Below are positions 24,736-33,674 of a stretch of 64,000 nucleotides of DNA, piece after piece (position 1 is the stretch's first letter; each line of letters starts with the position of its first letter). Source of the DNA: UBA6168 sp965222975 (GTDB taxonomy: Bacteria > Bacteroidota > Bacteroidia > Chitinophagales > Saprospiraceae). The DNA is taken from contig CBDCVJ010000086.1 in assembly GCA_965222975.1 (NCBI GenBank), forward strand, positions 372,001-436,000, given 5' to 3'. The notes beneath the pieces were generated by a model. The model was not told the DNA's origin, did no database searches, and saw only the letters and a list, made by a program, of their open reading frames with translations. Made by a program: the position numbers and the translations under genes.

Positions 24736-26223
24736 TCAGCCCTCAAAAGCGGAGGGAGGTAACACTTCTTCCGCTTTTTCCAGCAGCCATTGCTTGATGA
24801 CACAGGTCTTGTCTGCTCGCAAGGATTTCAAAAAAGACTTTATGGCCTTTTCATTTTTTTCCACCCCATTTTGGAGTTTGGCCAATTTCCGGCAATGGCG
24901 GATGAAAGCCAAATAGGCGTTGATTTTCCGGGTCGAATAGGTGCTGTTATTGGCCAGATGCCTTTCAAAGTTCCGGGCATTTTCATGCACCACATCGTAA
25001 GCTGCTTCCCCTCTGGCGAACAGGTCAAAATAAATCCGTAAGGAAAGCGACCTGGCCCTTAGGTCAAGTATTTCCTCTGACCGTGTTGGTATAAAATTCA
25101 ACAAGCGCAATGCTTCCCTAAGGTCGTTCATCTTGTTTCCGATCATGCCTCTTTTGTAATGCCAAGTTGCCATACAGAGGTTATACGCGTGCAGTTGATC
25201 TTCTGTGGCCAATTCGGAGTGGTATTTTTTTATGAAACAGTTTGTCCAGTCCAATTCGCCAACGGTCGCCCCAGTGATAGCAATATTCAAAAACAAGAGG
25301 GCCTCAATTGGATTGTCCCCATTTTTGAGCAATTGGTGATCAATGCCCATCCTGTAAATGTCAAAAATAAACCGGGTATATTCCTTTTCCCCTTTATTGG
25401 AATGGGGGGTCGCAAATACAATCAAAAGCTTTAAAGCCATGCGTTGCTCTTCCGCAGCCATCCTGTCAAAAGCCGAGGATAATTGCTCTTTCAGTTTTTT
25501 TAAATCAGCTTTTTGATTTTTTTCCCTGAGCAGCCCGACCAAATTTTTAAACAATAAAATAACCGCAGGGCATTTATCCGCCATATTGTTGGCGATCTTT
25601 ATAGCGACTTCCAATAAATGGAATTTATCCGTTGATTTAATTGCCCTCACCCTCGACAACCCTTCTGCCCCGGTCATTAAAGAACCCAGTACAAAATAGC
25701 ATTCCTGATAAAAAGCGGCCTCCTGGAAATAATCATTTTTGGTAGTGAACTTGGCCGTTTCAGGATGGTAATAAATGGATTGGAGCAATTGGTATTTTTC
25801 CCTGAAATAAGCAAGCCCCCTTTTCTCCTGTTTGTCCAATGCCTTTAAGCGGTTTTCAACTGCTTCCATGAAGAGCTTATAATCACTTCGGTGAGATAGG
25901 GCCTTTACCAGCAGCCCTTTCTTTGTGAAATCATTTTCCAATTCCTTTTGTATTAGAAAATCCTCCAGTTCACGGGTCAGGCCGGTCATGAGTTTCCGCA
26001 TTTTGTTGTCGTCATACGGTTGATCCGGAAAGACTTCCGAAAACAGGTATTGCTTCTTTTCTACACCTTCTTTTGTATGAGGTGTCCCCTTTTTTATATC
26101 CCGGAACAGTTTAAGGCTATGGCTGACCTGCCCGGGGTTTTTGCTGGCAATGCGTTGTTCCGCCCTGTTCATTTCCTTTTTGTCCAAAGTGCCCATAAGG
26201 CGAAATAACTTGTATCTGCTCAT
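24736..26223 (-). CDS. Helical-repeat protein of unknown function
   Basis: A 495-residue, mostly alpha-helical protein. The ATG at 26223 gives the start MSRYKLFRLMGTLDKKEM; upstream codons are not protein-like. I recognise the layout from a large Bacteroidota family of unnamed proteins: a short N-terminal helix about the cell's 'L..L...E...', then YLFSEVFPDQPYDDNKMRKLMTGLTRELEDFLIQKEL, then a TPR-like solenoid to the end. From memory these genes often lie near CHAT-peptidase genes, which fits here, but no function is known. Both the CHAT gene and this one read leftward. Confidence 0.7.
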   Translation of the reverse strand: MSRYKLFRLMGTLDKKEMNRAEQRIASKNPGQVSHSLKLFRDIKKGTPHTKEGVEKKQYLFSEVFPDQPYDDNKMRKLMTGLTRELEDFLIQKELENDFTKKGLLVKALSHRSDYKLFMEAVENRLKALDKQEKRGLAYFREKYQLLQSIYYHPETAKFTTKNDYFQEAAFYQECYFVLGSLMTGAEGLSRVRAIKSTDKFHLLEVAIKIANNMADKCPAVILLFKNLVGLLREKNQKADLKKLKEQLSSAFDRMAAEEQRMALKLLIVFATPHSNKGEKEYTRFIFDIYRMGIDHQLLKNGDNPIEALLFLNIAITGATVGELDWTNCFIKKYHSELATEDQLHAYNLCMATWHYKRGMIGNKMNDLREALRLLNFIPTRSEEILDLRARSLSLRIYFDLFARGEAAYDVVHENARNFERHLANNSTYSTRKINAYLAFIRHCRKLAKLQNGVEKNEKAIKSFLKSLRADKTCVIKQWLLEKAEEVLPPSAFEG

Positions 26224-26575
26224 TTTTTCTGCTTTTTCAGTGGAAATTGATGTGCTGGTAAAACTAATGGAAAATACGGGCTGGAACAAAACAGCGACAA
26301 CCGTTTAACCTAAAAATCTGATTGTCAAGGTTTTGGTGGAAAAATTGGGCGAATAACAATCCGTAGTTGACAGAACAAACGGAAATATCTTGGCTCGAAT
26401 GCAAGAGGGCAAGTGGGGTAGATTTACGATCAAGGTGGAGGTGCTCCAATTGCAGTTCCTCGAAAATACCCAGAAGTGATTTACAGTTTTTTCTCACCAT
26501 CTGGGCACCTCTAAAAAAGCGGGGGTACTAAAAGGTAAAATCAATGAATTGTTAACCTTTTAAAATTCGATAAAA
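26224..26575. other. Divergent intergenic region without recognised features
   Basis: These 352 bases separate the helical-repeat gene from the CsgG-like gene. I see no convincing gene, promoter consensus or long repeat. Confidence 0.4.
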
Positions 26576-27574
26576 ATGAAAAACATCATCTTCAAGGAAA
26601 GGATTTTCCTGCTCCTATTTGCCTTTTTACTCCATAGCTTTTTTTCTTTTGGCCAAACCCGCAACCGAAAAGCAGACAGCCCGCAGGCAAAGGTCGAACA
26701 ATCGCATGTCACTTGTAAAGGTGTTCCTTATCAGGATCGCTCAATACTAGGCGTGGTGGACTTTACCGTGACCGCCTCTGGGGCAACTTACAAAATCGGC
26801 AGGGGCATGAGCGACATGCTGTCCAATGCCCTTGTGGAATGCAATTGCTTCCGGGTGGTGGAACGTGACCGCCTCAACAAAGTCCAACAGGAACAAGCCC
26901 TCCAGGGTGTGGATCAACGGACGGCTGCCCAAGTCAACCAACTTACCGGGGCGCAGCTTTTGGTGATGGGTAACATTACGGAATTTCAGGAAAAAACAGG
27001 CGGTTTCGGCGGTGCATTGGTCGGTGGACGCTTCCCCAGAAGTTTGGGGGTTGGGGGCGTGGCGAAAACCGATGCCCATGTAGGCATGATAATCAAAGTG
27101 ATCCATGCTACTACTGGTGAAATACTGGTTTCCAAATCGCTGGAGAGAAAAGTCAGCAAAATAGGTGTAGCAGGCGGTGGCCTGTTCCCTGTTCCGGCAG
27201 TGGGCGCATTCTATAAAAGCAAGGCTATGGAGGATGCCATTGAGGAGACCATATTGGAAGCAGTGGCCTTGATCGTCGGGCAAAAAGATGCATTGCCCAG
27301 CGCTACTTACAACGAACCCGTAGCTGATATAAAGCCGATGGGGATTTCCCTGCGAAATGCTGATTTCAAATCACTGATGAGCCTCTCCAAATTCCTTGAT
27401 GGCCTTTCTTACGTGAAACAGGTGGATAAAAAACTAAAAGGCAACATCGGGAAATTGAACATCGCCTACACGGCCGATCAGGAATCGCTGATGATGGATA
27501 TGGTGGAAAAAAGTGGGATGCCGTTGGAAGTGAAGGGTTTCGATGATTATTCCATTCAATTGGAATTAAAATAA
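26576..27574 (+). CDS. CsgG/HfaB family curli-type assembly protein
   Basis: A 332-residue exported protein with a signal peptide (IFLLLFAFLLHSFFSFGQ). The CsgG core follows (DRSILGVVDFTVTA, SDMLSNALVECNCFRVVERDRL and LTGAQLLVMGNITEF). CsgG proteins form outer-membrane pores or lipoprotein rings for secretion and adhesion. This one lacks a lipobox cysteine after its signal, so it may be a periplasmic CsgG-like protein rather than a pore. The C-terminal 90 residues (MGISLRNADFKSLMSLSKFL) are not part of CsgG. Confidence 0.85.
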   Translation: MKNIIFKERIFLLLFAFLLHSFFSFGQTRNRKADSPQAKVEQSHVTCKGVPYQDRSILGVVDFTVTASGATYKIGRGMSDMLSNALVECNCFRVVERDRLNKVQQEQALQGVDQRTAAQVNQLTGAQLLVMGNITEFQEKTGGFGGALVGGRFPRSLGVGGVAKTDAHVGMIIKVIHATTGEILVSKSLERKVSKIGVAGGGLFPVPAVGAFYKSKAMEDAIEETILEAVALIVGQKDALPSATYNEPVADIKPMGISLRNADFKSLMSLSKFLDGLSYVKQVDKKLKGNIGKLNIAYTADQESLMMDMVEKSGMPLEVKGFDDYSIQLELK

Positions 27575-27614
27575 GAAATGTATTTTCAATTCGCTCCCAG
27601 ATTTAAATTCCAAA

Positions 27615-27760
27615 TATTAATGCGAATCAAGGGTTGAAAATTAAAGGCCTTTGATTTTCAAGGATTTAAATCATGGTGATTTTTGAAAACCACCATGATT
27701 TCATAATCCAATTAATTGACAACCAACTAACTATTTCAACCCCTGATTCGCATTATTAAT
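27615..27760. repeat. Nested inverted repeat, family A copy 1
   Basis: The outer arms TTAATGCGAATCAAGGGTTGAAA and complement enclose an inner hairpin AAATCATGGTGATTTTTG/AACCACCATGATTT. The same two-level plan, with related arm sequences, recurs at 40572-40702. It fills most of the 206-bp gap between the CsgG-like gene and the next barrel gene. Confidence 0.85.
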
Positions 27761-27780
27761 AAACCGTCAAAAAAATTATC

Positions 27781-28317
27781 ATGAAAAAATTAAATAGCAA
27801 TTTAAAGTCGTATTTCCTCCTCATATTGATGACAGGGTTTTTCTCAGACCTTCGTGCCCAAAATTATGGCACTGCAGTTGGGGTCAGACTGGGCTTTCCG
27901 TTTTCAGCTTCCCTTAAACATTTCGTCAGCGAGTCGAATGCATTCGAGGCTTTTGTGGGCACACATGGTAAAAGGTACAGTTATGGTTTCGGTGAATACG
28001 GCTGGCGTTGGTGGGTGATCGGCGGTGCCTACCAAAAGCACCAAACACTGGACTTGACTGTTGACGGGCTTGAAAACCTACAATGGTACTGGGGGGCTGG
28101 TGCCTCCACTTATTTCTGGACTTTCGACGACTATTATACTGAAAATTATTCCTCCTCTTCTTTTGGCGTACAAGGGTATATCGGGCTGGATTATGAGTTT
28201 GATGAAATCCCGCTCAACATTACCCTCGATTGGGTGCCAACTGTTTTTCTTAATGGGTTTGGGTCGGGGTTTGGTGGGGGGTATGGGTCGGTGGGGGTGA
28301 GGTACGTGTTGAGGTAA
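27781..28317 (+). CDS. Small outer-membrane barrel protein, paralogue of 32626-33120
   Basis: A 178-residue protein with signal peptide (SYFLLILMTGFFSDLRAQ), then NYGTAVGVRLGFPFSASLKHF. Barrel strands follow (WRWWVIGGAYQ, NLQWYWGAGASTYFW, SSFGVQGYIGLDYEF) and a glycine-rich end GFGSGFGGGYGSVGVRYVLR. Its paralogue 4.8 kb away has the same order of motifs. The role is unknown. Confidence 0.8.
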   Translation: MKKLNSNLKSYFLLILMTGFFSDLRAQNYGTAVGVRLGFPFSASLKHFVSESNAFEAFVGTHGKRYSYGFGEYGWRWWVIGGAYQKHQTLDLTVDGLENLQWYWGAGASTYFWTFDDYYTENYSSSSFGVQGYIGLDYEFDEIPLNITLDWVPTVFLNGFGSGFGGGYGSVGVRYVLR

Positions 28318-28387
28318 TGCAATTTTGAATGCTGACACATTAATAAAGCAAATAACCTCTTTATAAGCAAGCAAAAAAAAATAAACT

Positions 28388-28879
28388 ATGGAATTGAATT
28401 TAAAAATCTTAATCATATTGTCCCTCACTGTATTTGCGTGTAGGGATGAAGACAATCAAATTTATATGCAGGAAAATATAGAGACTACTGACTGTCAAAA
28501 TTCAATTTGGGATACCGACAACCATCCAGAAGTCTTTAAAGTAGTAGAAGAACCTCCATACTTTTCAGGATGTGAAGGAATAACAGAAAAAGCTGAACGA
28601 AAAAAATGTTCCGATGAAAAAGTCGAGGAATTTATTTCTCAAAATTTGATTTATCCAGAGGAAGCTAAATCTGAAGGAATAGAGGGGCTGGTAGTCATCA
28701 AATATATAGTAAATACGGAAGGATGTGTAGTGCAGATAGAAATAGTCAGGGACATTGGAGGCGGATGTGGTGAAGAAGCTATAAGGATAACGGAATTAAT
28801 GCCCAAATGGAATCCAGGAAAACAAGGAGGAGTGCCCGTCAATGTCCAAGTTAACTTGCCTATTAAATTCAAATTATAA
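28388..28879 (+). CDS. TonB C-terminal-domain lipoprotein
   Basis: A 163-residue lipoprotein: signal and lipobox LSLTVFAC (Cys18). After a short linker comes a TonB/energy-transducer C-terminal domain with EEFISQNLIYPEEAKSEGIEGLVVIKYIVNTEG, GCGEEAIRITELMPKWNPGKQGG and final VQVNLPIKFKL. TonB domains normally sit behind a membrane helix and a proline-rich spacer; here the domain is lipid-anchored and cannot contact ExbB, so it is probably a protein-interaction module. The gene is followed within 2 bases by a 66-bp palindrome. Confidence 0.87.
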   Translation: MELNLKILIILSLTVFACRDEDNQIYMQENIETTDCQNSIWDTDNHPEVFKVVEEPPYFSGCEGITEKAERKKCSDEKVEEFISQNLIYPEEAKSEGIEGLVVIKYIVNTEGCVVQIEIVRDIGGGCGEEAIRITELMPKWNPGKQGGVPVNVQVNLPIKFKL

Positions 28880-28880
28880 A

Positions 28881-28946
28881 TAAACGTTCAGGAATCTATT
28901 TTGTGATTTTTGTACAAAAATCACAAAATAGATTCCTGAACGTTTA
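28881..28946. repeat. Perfect 66-bp spacerless palindrome
   Basis: Each 33-base arm begins TAAACGTTCAGGAATC and meets its exact complement at the centre GTAC with no loop. It starts two bases after the stop of the TonB-domain gene and ends 17 bases before the next start codon. Spacerless palindromes of this size are normally unstable in E. coli, so its retention here is notable. Confidence 0.93.
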
Positions 28947-28962
28947 CAAAAAACAACTCATC

Positions 28963-30006
28963 ATGAATTTAACAACCAAATTATTTTGCATTTTTTTTAT
29001 TACAATTTTTTCCACTTCCGCTTTTGCGAAAAAGTGGCGGGTGAACAATGGTTTGACTGCACCGACACAAGTGGATTTTAATGAATTAAAGGAGGCGGTG
29101 GAAAACTTTGATGTCAAATCGGGCGATACTATTTATGTAGAGGGTTCTGCTCAGCCATATCAAGGCGAAATAGAAATATTTAAAAAGCTAATCATTCTGG
29201 GGCCCGGATACTTTTTAGACGAAGCTAATGATCCTCCAACTTTGTGCAATCAGCTTCATGCAATTATTGGTGGCAAGCCAGGTATCACTTTAAAGGAAGG
29301 CTCCGATGGTTCTTATATTACGGGACTTTATTTTGATACAAATTTTTCAAGCCCTATTTCAATTAGCATCGAGGAAACTTCGGATATAACAATAACCCGA
29401 AATAGGATGGAAGAATTAAGTTTCCCTACTGGGCCTTCTCCCAATATATTCACTTCGACCAATATTAAAATTACCCGCAATTTAATATGCGAAGATATTT
29501 TATTAGGTTGCTATCATACAATTAATATATTGATAGTTAAGAATAATTTAATTGGCAATGATATCCGATCTCTATGTTCAAATACGTCTACTTTAAATAT
29601 TTTAAATGGAACGGTAATAAATAATACTTTTAAAGCTAATTCCGAGTTGTGGATAAAAGGGTGTGAAATTGCCTACAATTATGTTGGATGTATTGATGAT
29701 GAACCTGATAATATGTCCATTCACGATAATATTTTAGATGATAGTAATTGCCAAGGTCTCGGCTCTTCCAATGTTTTCAACCCTTATAACGACGATACAT
29801 TTAGTTGTGAATCTGATGATTGGACATTATTACCACCAGATCAAACCGCTACTCATGGTGCGTTCAATGGAATGGGTACAGATCCATATCCTTCTCCGCC
29901 TCATCCTAACCTATCATCATGGCCTTTTATTAGTGAATGCCCTATCGTGCAATCATGTGGCGATACGACCATACAGGTACAATTTAAAGTAAGGGTAAAC
30001 AATTGA
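28963..30006 (+). CDS. Secreted right-handed beta-helix protein
   Basis: A 347-residue exported protein. The ATG at 28963 is chosen because it gives a signal peptide (LFCIFFITIFSTSAFA); the frame upstream lies in the palindrome. Repeats with the parallel beta-helix look (ITITRNRMEELS, IKITRNLICEDI, ILIVKNNLIGND) run from about 120 to 270. No carbohydrate-active site or sorting domain was identified. It is strongly AT-rich and starts downstream of the 66-bp palindrome; the SprB-type gene follows 24 bases later. Confidence 0.75.
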   Translation: MNLTTKLFCIFFITIFSTSAFAKKWRVNNGLTAPTQVDFNELKEAVENFDVKSGDTIYVEGSAQPYQGEIEIFKKLIILGPGYFLDEANDPPTLCNQLHAIIGGKPGITLKEGSDGSYITGLYFDTNFSSPISISIEETSDITITRNRMEELSFPTGPSPNIFTSTNIKITRNLICEDILLGCYHTINILIVKNNLIGNDIRSLCSNTSTLNILNGTVINNTFKANSELWIKGCEIAYNYVGCIDDEPDNMSIHDNILDDSNCQGLGSSNVFNPYNDDTFSCESDDWTLLPPDQTATHGAFNGMGTDPYPSPPHPNLSSWPFISECPIVQSCGDTTIQVQFKVRVNN

Positions 30007-30030
30007 CCTAACCATTAAAATCTAATAGAA

Positions 30031-32211
30031 ATGAAAAAATTAATCATAACCATTTTAGCGGTTTGGTTGGGCAATTGGCTCATGGCGCAAAATATCGTGC
30101 AAGGGGAATATTTTTTTGACTTTAAAAAAGAATATGGGGACGGAACGCAGATTACTATTTCGACTCCATCGGATAATTTGTTTTTTGATTTAAATATTCC
30201 GGTCGATACACTGTCTGAGGGCTTGCACCGATTATTTGTTCGCTTTAAAGACAGCAATAATAAATGGGGGCAGACATTTAATTTTAATGTTTTTATAAAA
30301 AGGGAAAAAGTGGTGGATGTAATTGCCGGGGAATATTTTTTTGATACAGTTGGTGATTTCGGAACTGGGGATGCACTTAATCTTTCAGGCCAAGCACCAA
30401 TAACGGAAGTATTGCAGGAACTACCAACCCAAAATCTGCCGGATGGTCTCCACCGTTTATTCGTCCGCTTTCTGGGTAGTGACGGAAAATGGAGCCATAC
30501 GATGAATTTTAATGTTTTTATAAAACATGAAAAATTGATTGTTATTGAGGAGGGGGAATATTTTTTTGACGAATTGGTGGAATATGGGGAAGGATTTCCA
30601 CTGCCCGTGGACAGTATGGAAAGCATCACTACTGCAACTGGTTTTATTAATGCCCCCATTAATTTAACGCCCGGCGAGCATACGATGTATTATCGGTTCA
30701 AAGATAATGAGGGAAAATGGAGCCAGACTTTTAGTAAATTAATTTGTGCCAATGTAGTGGACGGAAAATATGCGACCGATAAAACGAGCTATTGTTTTGG
30801 CGATACAGTATTTTTTAATTATTCAGAAAGTATATCCAATAATGTGGTTTTTGATTGGGACTTGAACAACGATGGGAATTTCGGTGATTTGCAAACAAAT
30901 GGGGAAGGCTTCCCTTATGTGCCAGAAAAGATCGTTAATGATACTTCTGTTTTTAAATATGTGATAACGTCGCCAGCATTATGTCCCTCCACTTTAAATA
31001 AAATGGATTCGTTGAAAGTGGAAGTTTCTCCTGAAATAAATATAAACGGTGCTGAAACGGACGTGTCCTGTTTTGGTGAAATGGATGGTTCAATTGATTT
31101 GATGGTCACGGGAGGTATAGAACCTTTGAAATGTGAATGGAATACTGGCGATACTTTGAAAGATTTGACAAACCTCGGTTCAGGTATTTATGATGTGGTT
31201 GTTACCGATTCCTTGGGCTGCACTGAAACAGACACTTTTGATATCGTGGAGCCACCACTATTGAATATTCCCACAGCCACTTTTAAAGATGTTAGTTGTT
31301 TAGACAGTTGTGACGGAGCTATTGATATCACCCTTATTGGAGGCACTCCCCCTTATACATTCAACTGGAGTAATGGAAGTTCATCAGAAGATCAGTTTAA
31401 TTTGTGCGCTGGCATCTATGAAGTAACGGTGACAGATGCAGCTGGATGTGAAACCCAAGAGACCTTTATGGTAGAGGAACCGGCTACAGCACTGTCAATA
31501 ATGCTGAATAACATCATGCATGTCACCTGTGCTGGCACATGTGACGGGAAAATCAACATCACCCCCAATGGTGCAACTCCCCCTTACACTTTTGAGTGGA
31601 GTAATGGCAGTAACCAAGAAGATTTGGTAAATCTTTGCCCCGGCGATTATGCAGTTACCGTTACCGATTCATTGGGCTGTACTGCAAATAGCAGTCTCAC
31701 GGTAAATGATCAAGAAGAATTAACTGCGATGGTTGATACTATAATCCACGAATTAGATGGGCAGGGAGACGGCAGTATCGAAATATCGGTTGAAGGTGGA
31801 ACGCCCAATTATACCTTTAATTGGATGTTAGGAAATATGACCATATCAACTATGGAAGACCCGGCCAACCTTTCAGAAGGACTTTATACTCTTACTTTGA
31901 CAGACGCAAATGGTTGTGTTTTTTCGATAGAAAATATTTTGGTAGAAAATATGGTCGGCATTTTTGAAACGGGCCAAATGGAATTTGTTCAAATCTTCCC
32001 CAACCCCGCCACCTCCCACCTCACCATCCAAAACGAGCCAAACACAACCTATCAAATACACAGCGCCACTGGCCAATTATTAAAATCGGGAACGATTAAA
32101 AACACGGCAGAAAAAATAAATGTAATAGGATTGCCGGACGGCATATTATTTATAAAAATAAAATCGAAGGATAAAATAAAGATCGGAAAATTTGTAAAGA
32201 ATAAAATATAA
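30031..32211 (+). CDS. T9SS type A surface protein with N-terminal triplicated module and SprB repeats
   Basis: A 726-residue exported protein. Three N-terminal repeats of about 85 residues each open with GEYFFD and close with a motif like LHRLFVRFKDSNNKWGQTFNF. A PKD-like region (about 250-340) follows. Then come four SprB-type repeats (about 345-635), with VSC...GSIDL..TGG, PPYTFNWSNGS, and GIYEVTVTDAAGCE. The end (FVQIFPNPATSHLTI to IGKFVKNKI) is a T9SS type A sorting domain. SprB repeats occur in gliding adhesins. It is immediately downstream of the beta-helix gene. Confidence 0.88.
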   Translation: MKKLIITILAVWLGNWLMAQNIVQGEYFFDFKKEYGDGTQITISTPSDNLFFDLNIPVDTLSEGLHRLFVRFKDSNNKWGQTFNFNVFIKREKVVDVIAGEYFFDTVGDFGTGDALNLSGQAPITEVLQELPTQNLPDGLHRLFVRFLGSDGKWSHTMNFNVFIKHEKLIVIEEGEYFFDELVEYGEGFPLPVDSMESITTATGFINAPINLTPGEHTMYYRFKDNEGKWSQTFSKLICANVVDGKYATDKTSYCFGDTVFFNYSESISNNVVFDWDLNNDGNFGDLQTNGEGFPYVPEKIVNDTSVFKYVITSPALCPSTLNKMDSLKVEVSPEININGAETDVSCFGEMDGSIDLMVTGGIEPLKCEWNTGDTLKDLTNLGSGIYDVVVTDSLGCTETDTFDIVEPPLLNIPTATFKDVSCLDSCDGAIDITLIGGTPPYTFNWSNGSSSEDQFNLCAGIYEVTVTDAAGCETQETFMVEEPATALSIMLNNIMHVTCAGTCDGKINITPNGATPPYTFEWSNGSNQEDLVNLCPGDYAVTVTDSLGCTANSSLTVNDQEELTAMVDTIIHELDGQGDGSIEISVEGGTPNYTFNWMLGNMTISTMEDPANLSEGLYTLTLTDANGCVFSIENILVENMVGIFETGQMEFVQIFPNPATSHLTIQNEPNTTYQIHSATGQLLKSGTIKNTAEKINVIGLPDGILFIKIKSKDKIKIGKFVKNKI

Positions 32212-32303
32212 GAACAGAAAACCATTTTTTATTACCGTCTATTTTTCAATAAATATCCTATTACCCTAAAGGGGCATGGCACTATGGCATGCCCTTATTT
32301 TTC

Positions 32304-32448
32304 CGCTCATCCCCATTAAAGGGTGAAATAGCATTTAAAAAGAGATTTACTAAATTTTGAAAATTTAGCAAATCCAGCGGGTCTTTCCCGATTTGCTAAA
32401 TCTCGAAGATTTAGTAAATCTTGCTTCACCCTTTAATGGGGATGAGCG
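32304..32448. repeat. Three-arm inverted repeat, family B copy 1
   Basis: The outer arms (24 bp, CGCTCATCCCCATTAAAGGG) enclose two tandem near-palindromes: GATTTACTAAATTTTG...AATTTAGCAAATC at 32344-32374 and GATTTGCTAAATCTCG...ATTTAGTAAATC at 32390-32420. The second is the complement of the first. It occupies much of the 414-bp gap between the SprB-type gene and the barrel gene; related copies are at 40727 and 48720. Confidence 0.85.
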
Positions 32449-32625
32449 TATTTTTCTTGTAAAAAAAATGTTCTGTCTTATTGTCAACATTTCCTAATTT
32501 TCCCACCTTATCACAAGCAAGTAATTGCCACCGACTAAAACAATAGGGCTTGGCCTTAAAGTAAAGGGGGGCATCCCGCAATTGCCTGCAAAAAACTATT
32601 TTTAAACATCTAAAAACATCAAACC

Positions 32626-33120
32626 ATGAAAAAACTAATCTTCACTTTATCGACAGTTGCCATTTTTACCTTGGCCACTTTTCAACTCCAGGCCCAAGAC
32701 TACCAAACTGCCATTGGCGCAAGGCTCGGCTATCCCTTATCGGCTTCGATCAAACATTTCATCAATGATAGCCATGCTTTGGAAGCCTATGTGGGCAGCC
32801 GATGGTACAAGCGGTACCGTTGGGCTAATGTGAGTGGGGCCTACCTTATTCATATGCCGTTGGAAGGAGTGGATAATTTGAAATGGTATTTTGGTGCGGG
32901 TGGCACTATCTATTTTTGGGATTTCGACAGAGGCTTTGCTGATGGAGCCGACAATACATCTTTTGGTTTACAAGCATACCTTGGCTTAGAATACACCTTT
33001 CCAGATGCACCCATCAGTCTCAGCGGCGATTGGGTGCCCTCTATTTTTATCAATGGTTATAGTTCAGGTTTTGGAGGTGGCTTTGGATCTTTTGCAGTCC
33101 GGTATATTTTGAGCCGGTAA
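32626..33120 (+). CDS. Small outer-membrane barrel protein, paralogue of 27781-28317
   Basis: A 164-residue exported protein with signal peptide (IFTLATFQLQAQ), then DYQTAIGARLGYPLSASIKHF, strands NLKWYFGAGGTIYFW and SFGLQAYLGLEYTF, and the end SGFGGGFGSFAVRYILSR. It shares its start motif and glycine-rich end with the 27781 protein, so the two descend from a duplication. A strong terminator follows. Confidence 0.8.
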   Translation: MKKLIFTLSTVAIFTLATFQLQAQDYQTAIGARLGYPLSASIKHFINDSHALEAYVGSRWYKRYRWANVSGAYLIHMPLEGVDNLKWYFGAGGTIYFWDFDRGFADGADNTSFGLQAYLGLEYTFPDAPISLSGDWVPSIFINGYSSGFGGGFGSFAVRYILSR

Positions 33121-33674
33121 ATGTTTTCATAAACAGTAATCTATTACATTTTCCTAGTTTATAAAAAAGCGGCATTTAGTTTTGAAATGCCGCTTTTTTA
33201 TTCTTTGGAATCTTCCGTTTTAGGTTATCCTCTTCTTTTCCCACCCAAATTGTTGGGAAACCGCTTTGGTTTACCCTGTCACATTTACAAGATTTAAAAA
33301 CATTGCTTCGAATTACCTATTTCCTTGCCATAAACCTCGCTTTTGTGACAGGGATAAATAGAAATGTGTTTTTTAAAAACCTTGCAAATACTGGCATTTC
33401 TATTTAAGTTTATTTCATTATAAATAAAAATATGGGACATTTTTTCGGTAAATGCTGGACACGAGCCTATCCTGCCCCTAACTTTGCAGCATGATTTGTA
33501 CATAATTTTCGACTGGACTTCTCCTTCTCCTCCTTTTAAAATTCTCTCCCCTCCATATACTTGACTTACTTATTTTTTTTGACCTTTATAGAACCTCCTT
33601 ATTTCCAAACCTGAAAAACACACTATTGACCAATCTTACAATTTTTTAACCGAAACCTACTTACACCTTGCACT
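33121..33674. other. 554-bp intergenic region with terminator and weak inverted repeats
   Basis: After the terminator at 33163-33199 this stretch holds CCCTGTCAC...GTGACAGGG (about 33275-33353) and TAAATAGAAATG...CATTTCTATTTA (about 33354-33405). No gene is convincing; the short minus-strand frame inside it has no family signature. Confidence 0.45.
33163..33199. terminator. Intrinsic terminator
   Basis: AAAAAAGCGGCATTT pairs with AAATGCCGCTTTTTT around a 7-nt loop, with A and T tracts on both flanks, 42 bases after the barrel gene stop. Confidence 0.85.

Noticed and set aside
33294..33503. 69-codon minus-strand frame in the 33.1-33.7 kb gap
   Set aside because: No signal, no domain, and it spans inverted repeats; composition is intergenic.
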